Positions 7,039-16,400 of a stretch of 17,549 nt of DNA are shown here, in pieces. Position numbers and translations under genes: made by a program. The stretch lies in the NCBI GenBank assembly GCA_002084535.1, contig NBLI01000006.1, positions 1 to 17,549 of the forward strand, written 5' to 3'. Every line of letters starts with the position of its first letter. The stretch's first letter is position 1. The notes beneath the pieces are model-generated. The model saw only the letters and a program-made list of their open reading frames with translations, had not been told where the DNA came from and ran no database searches. This DNA comes from Candidatus Zhuqueibacterota bacterium 4572_119 (lineage in GTDB: Bacteria > Zhuqueibacterota > Zhuqueibacteria > Thermofontimicrobiales > Thermofontimicrobiaceae).

Positions 7039-8325
7039 CTAATGTTGATTTTTATTGCGTTTAAACCGGTTTTGGATATTGGTGAAAAAATTTTTCCCGC
7101 TAAAGAAATCACTTTTTAGGCTATTGACAATATTATTTGTCTTATGACTTGATGTCGGATCGCTTTTCAATTTTTCATAAAAGTCCTTTGCAAAAACCCA
7201 AAAGATATTGAACATAATTGCCAAAAATCCCCCAACAAGAACGAGCAATTTTCGTTTTGGTTTACTTCGTGTCTCCGGAACAACTGCTATATCTAAAACC
7301 TCTATTGTAGGAGTGTCCCGCGCTTCCTGAATTTTCGCGTGATAATATTGTTGATTTAACAGTTCCCACACTGTTTCCTGAACTTTTACATTGCGGGTTA
7401 ATCGAGCCAATTCCAGCCCAATTTCAGGAACATTTGAAAACGGGATATAAAATTCTTTTTGCTTTTCCGGATTGTTGTCGTCGCCGTACTGAAGGTAATT
7501 GTATTGCTTGTTCAATTCTTCAAGCTCTTTGCGTAATTTGATGATTGAAATATGATCCGGTTTTAGGGATTGCAGCGCTACGCCCAGCTCAACTTCTTTG
7601 GCAATGATGTTTCCTTTTAGTTCGCCCGCTTCTTTAATGGCTGCTTCGGTCTGCTCTTCCAGTGAAACCGCTTTGTTTTGTTCCTGAAATGCCACCAGCT
7701 CTTTGGACGCAGTTCCTAGCTTTTCTTCTGTAAGCTGCAATTGGTTTTCTATATAAAGCCGCGAGTTTTTTGCCCGGGATGTTGATTTAAGTTTGTTGAT
7801 TTTATCAAGCTGAACAACAAAGCTGTTGGCAACGTCGGCTGCCAGCTCAGGATTTTTTAACTCAACATCGATGCGAATAATACCCTCTTTGGATGCTTGT
7901 ATATCAACATTTTTTAATAGTTTCTTTCTGCCTTTTTCCAGGCTTTTAACCCTTAAAATGTCTTTGAGCGATTTGGACACCGCGTTTTTTTTACCACGAG
8001 GATATTTGAAATGTTCTTGCAGGACACCGTCCAATACGGAGCGGCTTTTTAAAATTTCAACAAACAGGTCTGAAGTAGTTCCTGATTCAGCCAATAAAAT
8101 ATTAGACAGGGGAGTGTTGGACAAGGCTGTTAGAAGCCCGTTGGAATTTGTGTCCTCCGGTGGCAAAACAGTCGTTCTCGCCGTGTAATAGCCAGGAAGA
8201 ATCAGCGACACAGCTGCAATGAGCAACACTGTAACGAAAACATTCCGAAATATTTTTTTTCTTTGTTCAATGATAATCGCTAAATAATCCAGCAGATTGA
8301 CTTCCTGGTTTTTATTGTCTTCCAT
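7039..8325 (-). CDS. Wzz/GNVR polysaccharide co-polymerase (chain-length determinant)
   Basis: The 428-residue product has the layout of inner-membrane polysaccharide co-polymerases: a short cytoplasmic N-terminus (VNLLDYLAIIIEQRKKI), a first membrane helix at about 29-44 (NVFVTVLLIAAVSLIL), a Wzz-type periplasmic domain beginning YYTARTTVLPP, a long coiled-coil-prone region at about 185-275, a GNVR-like region at about 300-355 (VPEIGLELARLTRNVKVQETVW), and a second helix at 359-378 (KLLVLVGGFLAIMFNIFWVF). A basic tail of about 50 residues follows. There is no fused tyrosine kinase domain and no tyrosine cluster. It would set polymer length and couple synthesis to the export protein encoded just upstream, whose stop lies seven bases before this ATG. 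No clear Shine-Dalgarno is visible. Confidence 0.88.
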   Translation of the reverse strand: MEDNKNQEVNLLDYLAIIIEQRKKIFRNVFVTVLLIAAVSLILPGYYTARTTVLPPEDTNSNGLLTALSNTPLSNILLAESGTTSDLFVEILKSRSVLDGVLQEHFKYPRGKKNAVSKSLKDILRVKSLEKGRKKLLKNVDIQASKEGIIRIDVELKNPELAADVANSFVVQLDKINKLKSTSRAKNSRLYIENQLQLTEEKLGTASKELVAFQEQNKAVSLEEQTEAAIKEAGELKGNIIAKEVELGVALQSLKPDHISIIKLRKELEELNKQYNYLQYGDDNNPEKQKEFYIPFSNVPEIGLELARLTRNVKVQETVWELLNQQYYHAKIQEARDTPTIEVLDIAVVPETRSKPKRKLLVLVGGFLAIMFNIFWVFAKDFYEKLKSDPTSSHKTNNIVNSLKSDFFSGKNFFTNIQNRFKRNKNQH

Positions 8326-8332
8326 AGCTTTT

Positions 8333-10285
8333 TTATTCTTTCAATATTGCCCGGTCAACAACGATGTAAGCTGTGGCGACCTGGGCGATTACTGCGATAG
8401 TTTGCCGGAAAATTTCCCACCAATCACGATCAGGTTTCCTGGGCACCCAAATGATGTCTCCCGGTACTAATTGAGATACATCCTCGTCGTCGATAATTTC
8501 CCCAGTAACTTTTGTTATTTTAATTTTTCTTTTCTTCGCGTCCCAGGTTGTACCTCCGGCTTTTTTCAGGTAGTATTTAATGCTCTTGTTTGGCTCAAAT
8601 AAAACGCCTCCCTGGCGAGATACACGACCCGTAACGTAAACAACATTTGGCGCTTCTGGGATATTAATTATATCCCCGTCTTTCAGGGTTACATCTTCAC
8701 TCGTGTCGTTGAGAACAAGCAATTTGTAAAAATCGACCACAATTCTGCCGATGTCCCGGGTGTGCTCTTTCATCACCAGGTATTCATATTCGCTTTTTGA
8801 AAGCTGGTCCCTTGGTATTTGTTTGAGTCGCATGTACTCTTTGTCGATGGATATTTTTGAGCTTTTTCGGATGAGCGTGGCTTCTCTAATGAGAGCGTCA
8901 TCTGTAAATCCACCAGCTTTTTTAATGACTTCGCTCAAAGTGGTTGTGTCTTCGGTGATGGCGTATATTCCCGGAAAGCGGGCTTCACCAATAATTTCGA
9001 CAATCGGTCCAACTTCCCATTCCGGTATCCTGCGAATAAAAACCCGGTCGTCTTCTTCCAATAAAACATTCTGACTACATGATGAGTCATTGAGAATTTT
9101 GTTTAATTCCAGCTTTAGAAAGGTTGTCGCTTTTTTGGGATCGACTTTGGCAACCTCGCATTCAAGCGTGAAGGCGCTGCGTGTTAAATTTCCGGCTTTT
9201 AAGATAAGGTCGGAAATTCGAAGGTTTTCTTCAAATTCATATTTACCGGGTCTTTTCACTTCTCCGTGAATGTAAACAAACCGGGGATGTGTTTGTTCTT
9301 TGATGGAGAAGACTCTGACTTTATCGTTGTTTTTTAATATCAAATTCGAGGGACAGGTGTCATTTCTGGCAATAGTTTGGAAATTAGCATACAGAACAGT
9401 TCGCTCTCCACTGGGGAGCATTCTGCTGATTTCGATTTTATTGGTGAGCGCCAAATCTGTGAAGCCACCTGCCAACTCAATAATATCTGATAGCTTTTCT
9501 TCCCCTGATGCTTTGAGCTCAAAACGAGCTGGGCGCCTTACCTCGCCCTCGATAGAAACGATGTCATTTATTAGTGGGACAACTATTTTATCTTTGGGGC
9601 TGAGGAACAAGTCATTGGTTGTTTGTCCCTTCATCAGAAACTGGTAGAGGTCGATGGTTGTGCAGAGTTTGTTTTCACGAAAAACTTCGATATTTCTCAA
9701 TGACCCGTGTGGTGTTGAACCTCCCGCGATAACAATGGCGTCGAGTATTGTGTTGATTGAAGATAAAAAATATTTCCCCGGATAATTTACGTCGCCTACC
9801 ACAATCACCGGGAAGCGCTTTGCTTCAATCAACATGATGTCTAAAGTAAAGTTGTCATAAAATTTGGTGAGTTCTTTTTTTAAAAATTTTTGAAAGTCTT
9901 CGATTTTTAGATTGTTGACATAAAAAACGCCCACAGTAGGAATAAAGATTTTACCCTCTACGTTGACTATGACTTCAAAATTTTGCTGGCTTTTTCCCAA
10001 CAAGTAAATACCCAGCCTGTCTCCGGGACCCAGCGAATAATCTGAAGGAAATGTCCCGCTCCCAAAAGCAAGGATGTTTTCCATGCTTTTTGATTTGCTA
10101 AAGAAGTTACTACCGTAAAGCGGCAGCTGTTTGGATTGAGGAGTTTGTTGGTTTTGTGCGGCAGGTTGTATTGCTGGTGTAGGGTAGCTATCAACCGGAA
10201 GGCTGAGTGATTGCCCAAATGATACGCCAGCGAGGTAAATAGTTGGTAATAAAAGGGACAATAAAAGAAAGTTATATTTTTTCAT
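8333..10285 (-). CDS. Wza-like polysaccharide export protein with five SLBB domains
   Basis: Secreted outer-membrane export component. I chose ATG at 10285 because MKKYNFLLLSLLLPTIYLAG is a clean signal peptide; a GTG twelve codons upstream (10321) is also in frame. Residue numbers here count from that GTG. Domains in order: a Pro/Gln-rich linker; a polysaccharide-export domain at about 90-160 (FPSDYSLGPGDRLGIYLLG); then five SLBB folds near 170-215, 253-300, 348-392, 440-486 and 560-605, each with a GxVxxPGxY and/or AGG signature such as YIHGEVKRPGKYEF and IKKAGGFTDDA. A hydrophobic C-terminal helix (TIAVIAQVATAYIVV, 641-655) follows WWEIFRQ. E. coli Wza is a lipoprotein with fewer such domains, whereas no lipobox Cys is seen here. 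It is the first gene of the operon, behind the promoter at 10346-10374. Confidence 0.88.
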   Translation of the reverse strand: MKKYNFLLLSLLLPTIYLAGVSFGQSLSLPVDSYPTPAIQPAAQNQQTPQSKQLPLYGSNFFSKSKSMENILAFGSGTFPSDYSLGPGDRLGIYLLGKSQQNFEVIVNVEGKIFIPTVGVFYVNNLKIEDFQKFLKKELTKFYDNFTLDIMLIEAKRFPVIVVGDVNYPGKYFLSSINTILDAIVIAGGSTPHGSLRNIEVFRENKLCTTIDLYQFLMKGQTTNDLFLSPKDKIVVPLINDIVSIEGEVRRPARFELKASGEEKLSDIIELAGGFTDLALTNKIEISRMLPSGERTVLYANFQTIARNDTCPSNLILKNNDKVRVFSIKEQTHPRFVYIHGEVKRPGKYEFEENLRISDLILKAGNLTRSAFTLECEVAKVDPKKATTFLKLELNKILNDSSCSQNVLLEEDDRVFIRRIPEWEVGPIVEIIGEARFPGIYAITEDTTTLSEVIKKAGGFTDDALIREATLIRKSSKISIDKEYMRLKQIPRDQLSKSEYEYLVMKEHTRDIGRIVVDFYKLLVLNDTSEDVTLKDGDIINIPEAPNVVYVTGRVSRQGGVLFEPNKSIKYYLKKAGGTTWDAKKRKIKITKVTGEIIDDEDVSQLVPGDIIWVPRKPDRDWWEIFRQTIAVIAQVATAYIVVDRAILKE

Positions 10286-10345
10286 TGCATTTTTAAGTGT
10301 TAGGTGATAGGATTTGTCCACATAAATATATATGAAACAATAAAT

Positions 10346-10374
10346 AATATAGAAAATTAAATATAATTAGTCAA
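10346..10374 (-). promoter_or_regulatory. Sigma70-like promoter of the polysaccharide operon
   Basis: On the minus strand a -35 box TTGACT (10374-10369) is followed after exactly 17 bases by a -10 box TATATT (10351-10346), in an AT-rich stretch. Transcription should start near 10339, giving a leader of about 54 bases to the ATG at 10285. It lies downstream of the terminator of the preceding gene, so the export operon has its own start. If the organism is a Bacteroidota its consensus would differ, so this is a prediction. Confidence 0.6.
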
Positions 10375-10401
10375 TGTTTTTTTTCAATTCAAGCAGCAAA
10401 T

Positions 10402-10431
10402 AAAAAACCTGGCAGGAATAATCATGCCAGG
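10402..10431 (-). terminator. Rho-independent terminator after the giant repeat gene
   Basis: On the minus strand TGCCAGG and CCTGGCA arms (10425-10431 and 10408-10414) form a seven-pair GC-rich stem with a ten-base loop, directly followed by six T (10407-10402). It lies about 50 bases after the stop of the giant gene. On the plus strand only a weak CTTTT follows the stem, so the minus direction is preferred. Confidence 0.8.
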
Positions 10432-10483
10432 CTTTTAGCAACAATAGGGAGAGGGGGACTTGTTGAATTTTAAAATCAAATTA

Positions 10484-13400
10484 TTATTTTACATAAACCA
10501 GTTTCCTGACTTTTGAATAGATCGCATTATCTTTTTTACTGCTTTTTGTTGTCCTTACTGTCATTCTAATAAAATAAACCCCACTCGATACGCATGATCC
10601 GTTACTATTAATCCCATTCCACTGAAGCAGGTAGCGTCCTGTTGATTCCTGGCGGCTTACCAAAGTTTTTACAACTTGTCCCAGGACATTAAAGATTTTT
10701 ATTTCGACAAATCCGTCTTCAGCCAAATCATATCTGATGCGGGTGGAGCTGTTAAACGGGTTGGGATAATTTTGAAATAGTTGGTAGTTTTGCACGACTT
10801 CAATATTTTTCGGGTCATCCATCCCATCGGGCAAGGCTAAATATCCGGTACTTTGACTCTGAACAAGGACAACATACATGCTATTTACATTTTCAGCCCC
10901 AGGGGAGCTATTCCCACCTAAGGTAATTATTTCGGATTGTTTATCCATTTGCCAAAGGTCAAGCCCATTTGCTGATCCAGCAACTTCAAGCTTTTTCCCA
11001 ATTCTGAAAAAATTATTAACAAGCCAGTCCGGGTAGTTTGCCGATTGACTATCAAATCCAACAAAGACCTTGGCGCTGTCCTTTAATTGAAAGGTTAGAA
11101 AAGTGCTGCTTGTGTCCTGGAAATCTTCCTGTGCTGTTTTTATCCACAAACAATTTGCCAGTCCTTCGGGAATTTTATTAATCTCATAGTTTCTATCTAT
11201 GTAGTATGGATCTCCAACAGTTAAAAAATCAACCTGGTAGTTTTGAGGCGTCAAGCTTGAACTGAAAATTGGCGAATCTGACCAGTATTTGTAATCAATT
11301 TCAATGTCCTGCACCAATACATTGGGTTGCTCTGCACGGTCTCGCAGGTTGCTGATTTTAAGTTTATAAGAAACGCCATCCAAATGTTCCGATGTGATTA
11401 AGGTGATGGTTTTTAAACTGCTGTCCAGAATCGCGTCCATCAATGCGATGTTGCCATTAAAATTGAAGTTGCTCAGGTTTTCGGCAGAAGCTCTTTCAAT
11501 TATTTCATTGAAATTCAATTTTAAGCAGGTAGCATTGTCCAGGCTCCAGCTTTCTACAAAAGGCGGTTCCCTGTCGGTATATAAATATTCATATTCAATA
11601 GTTGATTCATTGGCGATGATATTCTGATTTGGCGAAATGTCTTTAATACCGCTAATCGATAGTTGGTAGTTTTCGCCACTGATATGCGATGAAGTTGTCA
11701 GGTGAACAATGTTCGGTTCATTATCTAACCTGGCTTCGATGATGCTGATGTTTTTACTAATTTGATAATTGGCTAAATTTTCCGCACTGAATCTGTCCAG
11801 ATACTCAGTGAAAAGTACGTCAACCTGGCTTTCATTAACTGCACTGGCTGAAATAATCATGGGACTATCAAAATCGTTTGGTTGATAATAGTATTTGTAA
11901 GAATTATTCTCACCAATTGAATTTTGAGGCACAGCGAAATCATGGATGTTTTGCGCGCTGATTACGTATGTTAATTCCGGAACATGAGGGGATGTTTCCA
12001 GGATTACCGATTTGTGGTTTTCATTTAATTCAGCACTCAAAACATTAATATTGTTGTTAATAAAATAGTTGTTCAAATTTTCGGCGTCTGTTCTTTGAAT
12101 TCGTTCTGAAAAATTTATCTCTAGCATATTTTCTGCAATGGCGCGAACAAAATATAATTCCGGCGGCTGGGGATCGCTTTCTATATAAGTATATTGAAGT
12201 TTTGTGTCCTGATTAATAAAGTTTGGTGGAAGAGCGCAATCAACAATCCCGTTCAAAGTTAGCAAATAATTCAGCCCGGTCTGGTGTTCGCTGGTATAAA
12301 GATTCACGATTTGCTTCGTGGAATCCAAAACCGCGCTTTGAACAATGATGTTATTGTTAATTTGGTAATTATTAGTTGTTTCTGCTGCCTCTTTGTTTAA
12401 GTATTCACTAAAATTTATTTTAATATTAGTACTGCTAACAATAGTGAATGATTGGACGTATGGCGCGATTTGGTCGTTTGGATAGTACGCGTAATGCGCG
12501 GATGCATTTTCGGTTATCACATTTGGATTCGGAGCCAGGTCCTGTATGTTTTGGATTTTAATTTCGTAATCACCCGGAAGATGGGGTGTCGTGTTTAATC
12601 GAACCATAACTCCATTGGAATGCAAAACCGCTGAATTGACCCGTATGCCAGGGCTGATTATATAATTAGAATCCAACTCGGCAATTGCTTTGTTGATTTT
12701 TTCACTGAAAATGATAACAACCTCAGTGTCGTTCATTGCTGTTACCGCGTTTATATCAGGCGGAGTCACATCAATGACTTCAACCGTGGCGCTCAACTCA
12801 TTTGAAAAGTCACTTTCCTGTCCATAGTTGTTATAGCAGGTGAGCGCAAAATAATACTCGATACCATCAATTAAGTTTGGGATGCTTTTTTGTGTAACAT
12901 TTCCGGCGTCCAGGGTTGTGTGATAATTTTGAGGTTCAGTTCCATAATATATTTTATACCCGGTAATGTTTGTTTCGCCAGATTGTTCCCATTCCAGAAT
13001 TAAGCCCCCCATCCCATCGTTCGTAACTGAAAGTAAGTCGATTTTATTAGGTTGCTCAGGATTGCGGTCAATAAAGGTGTATTGAACAATGGAGTTTGGG
13101 GCAATGGTGTTTGGTTTCTTTGCCATGTCAGTGACGCCGTTAATTGTTAAATTATAAGTATCCCCACTTTTATGATCTGTGGTTGTGAGGTGTACAATAT
13201 TGAGTTTTCGGATGATGACGGCATTTAGTATTTGAATGTTTTTATCAATATGATAATTCTCAATATTAGTAGCACTATTTTGTTCAACTGGCTCTGAAAA
13301 TACTACATCGATTTGATTTCTGTCAATTGACATTACATCCGTGGCAATTGGAGGAATAGTATCTTTAAAATGATACAATACGTTTAAGCTGTCGATAGTA

Positions 13401-16400
13401 TTGTTTGCTTTATCTTTTAAATTGCTGATGTTTAGCATGTATTCACCGGCTTGGTGTTCTTCTGTTTGAAGATGGACGGTTCTCTCGTTTGAGTCAAGTG
13501 ACAGTTGTACAACTCCAACATCCCTTGATGGTATGTCATTCCCGTCATTGTCAAAAATGGGATCGTTGCCACCGTGGAGTTGGTCTTTGTTATCAAAATA
13601 TAGAGCTTCCTGGTCCCGGTGGCTGACATTGGTGATTTTGAAATTTTCCAGGCTTTCTGATGTTGTTTTGTCAACCTTCTCATCAAAGGTAATATCAACG
13701 TGAGTCGCATCTAATACTTCAATCATTAAAACATTCGGTGGCGTGCCGTCAAGGTATTGATATGAAAAATAGCTGTGCGGCAGAATTGTGTTTGGGTTTT
13801 CCGCCAGGTCGATTATGTTATCAATAATTATAATATAATACCCGGATTGGTGTGTGCTTGTTGAGAGATGGACTGTTTGACCGTCGTTATCTAAAATGGC
13901 TTGATTTATTATAATTCCATTGTTGATGGAGTAATTGCCAATATTTTCTGCTGATGCGGCGACAACATTTTCGCTGAATATGACATCGATGTGATTTTGA
14001 TCGACTGTGGTCACGTTTAAAATAGTCGGTCTTGTTTCGTCGGTGTAACTGTATTGAAATGTACTGCCCGGTAAAATACTGTTGGGTGTTTGTGCCCTGT
14101 CTTTGACATTGTTGACAGTTAGTGTATAACTTCCTTCGATGTGGCTTGTCGTTGTAAGTCGCACTGTAAGAGTGTCATCCGCCAATTCGGCAGCGGTAAT
14201 GAGTATTTCCCCGGATATGCTATAATTAGAGATGTCCTCCGATGATATTTTATCAACAGGCTCACTAAATATAATTTCAACCATGTTACTCCCTGGTGCC
14301 GAGGCAGTTACTATTACAGGAGAAATAGTATCGACATAGTTATAGTTTTTGGTAGCACCATCAGTGATTTTGTTGGGTGACGTTGCCCGGTCAAAGACGT
14401 TGCTCACCGAAACAGAATATGCTCCTTCGTTGTGAAAAGATGTTGTTAAATGTACTGTGGTTTGGTTCTGGTCCAGTTCTGCATTGTTAACGGTAATACC
14501 TCCAGAAATAGAATAATTGGCTAAATTTTCGGCTGAAGTTTGTGATACTGGTTCATTAAAAGTAATGTCGAGTAGATCATTTGATAAAACCGTTACGCTG
14601 GAAATTTGCGGTGCAAACGTATCCAAATAATCGTACCCGAAAGTGCTGTTGGGCTCTATAGTGTTTGGCGTTGAAGCTTGATCTTTGACATTATTGACAG
14701 TTAATGAATAGTTCCCTTCTTCATGCGGAGAAGTAGTTAGGCTAACGGTCAAACCATCATCCTGACGCGAGGCTGATAATATGTTGATTGTTTCATTAAT
14801 ATAATAGTTGGATACGTCCTCGGAAGAAGTTCTGTCAACACTCTCGCTGAAGGTAATAATAACACTGTCCTCTTTGACAGCCTGAATATTTACAATGTCC
14901 GGAGGAGTTGTGTCGATAAATTGATATTGCGCACTGCTGTTATCAGCAATTGTGTTTGGGCTATTAGCCCTGTCCTTAACATTGTTAATATATATTGTAT
15001 AAACGGATTCACCATGAGCCGAAGTTGTTAATTGTATCGTGCGCTGATTTTCAGTCAGAGTAGCCTGGTGAATTGTAATGCCGGGATTTATTTGATAATT
15101 TGAGATAGTCTCGGCTGACAGCTTTTCAACCGGTTCAGAGAACTCAACCTTTACCTGGTTTTCAGCGGAAGCTGTGCTGTTTAGAATGACGGGTTTGGTT
15201 GTGTCGATATATTCATAATCGAAAAAACTTCCTTGTTGGATTGTATTGGGATTGTTTGCACTGTCCCTGACATTTTGTATGGTTATAGTATAATCAGCTT
15301 CGATATGTGATGTTGTTGTTAAATTCACAATTTTGGACGTTTCATCCAGGTTAGCCTGTAATATAGTGATTCCCCCATTGATTGAGTAGTTGGAAATATT
15401 TTCAGCATCGGATCTGTTGATGGTTTCACTAAATTCAACAATGACATGGTTTTCTATTGGTGCGTTGACTTGAACTATTTCTGGTGGCGTGGTGTCGGTA
15501 TATTGATATTCCTGGCTGCTGTTCGGCTCAATTGTATTGGGAACACTCGCCCTGTCTTTAATATTATTGGCTGTAATCAAATAAAGGGCTTCATCATGTT
15601 CGGATGTTGATAGCAGTACTGTTAAATTGTTTTCTGCTAAAACTGCCTGATAAATATCGATACCATTGTTAATGGAATAATTATTTAAATTCTCAGCAGA
15701 CGCACTTTCAACCGGCTCACTGAATGTAACTTCAACTCGGTCCCCGACAGGCGCGTTCACTGTGCTTATTTCGGGTGCGCTGGTATCATTAAATTCATAA
15801 TCAATGAAACTTCCGGGGGCAATTGAATTTGGGGCGGCAGCCAAATCTTTGACATTGTTTACTGTCAATCGGTAACTTCCTTCTGAGTGAATGCTGGTGT
15901 GCAAGATCACACTTTCTTCCGAAGGGTTCAATACGGCTTGAGAGACGGTAATATTGCCGTTGATGCTGTAATTGGCAATGGTTTCTGCTGATAATTCTTC
16001 AATCTTCTCGCTGTACGTAACTTCAATTTGATTTTCCGAAATAGCGACTGCTTCAATTATTTCCGGCGGTGATGTGTCAATGTATTCATATTCGCGTGTT
16101 GTGTTTTGTGAAATGACATTCGGGATTTCAGCAATGTCTTTGATATTATTCACGGTAATGTGAAAAATGCCTTCTTGATGTATTGATGTTTTTAAATGAA
16201 CTATTTCAGCATTTTGATCAAGACTTGCCTGCAATATCTCGACTCCGTTGTCAATGTGATAATTCGATATATTTTCTGCTGAACCTTTGTCAATTGCTTC
16301 ACTAAAAATTATATCTACACTGTCTTCGTAGGCAGCAACAACATCTTTAAGAGTTGGAGGAGTTTGGTCAATGTAAACATAATTGAATTGACTCCCCGGG

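Noticed and set aside
7826..8188. Plus-strand open frame of 120 codons opposite the co-polymerase
   Set aside because: Antisense shadow of a well-supported gene; Ser/Phe-rich low-complexity product without motifs.
9300..9647. Plus-strand open frame of 115 codons opposite the export protein
   Set aside because: Antisense shadow of the SLBB region, with no recognisable domain.
13432..13710. Minus-strand open frame of 92 codons inside the giant gene
   Set aside because: It lies wholly within the repeat gene in another frame and has no independent support.
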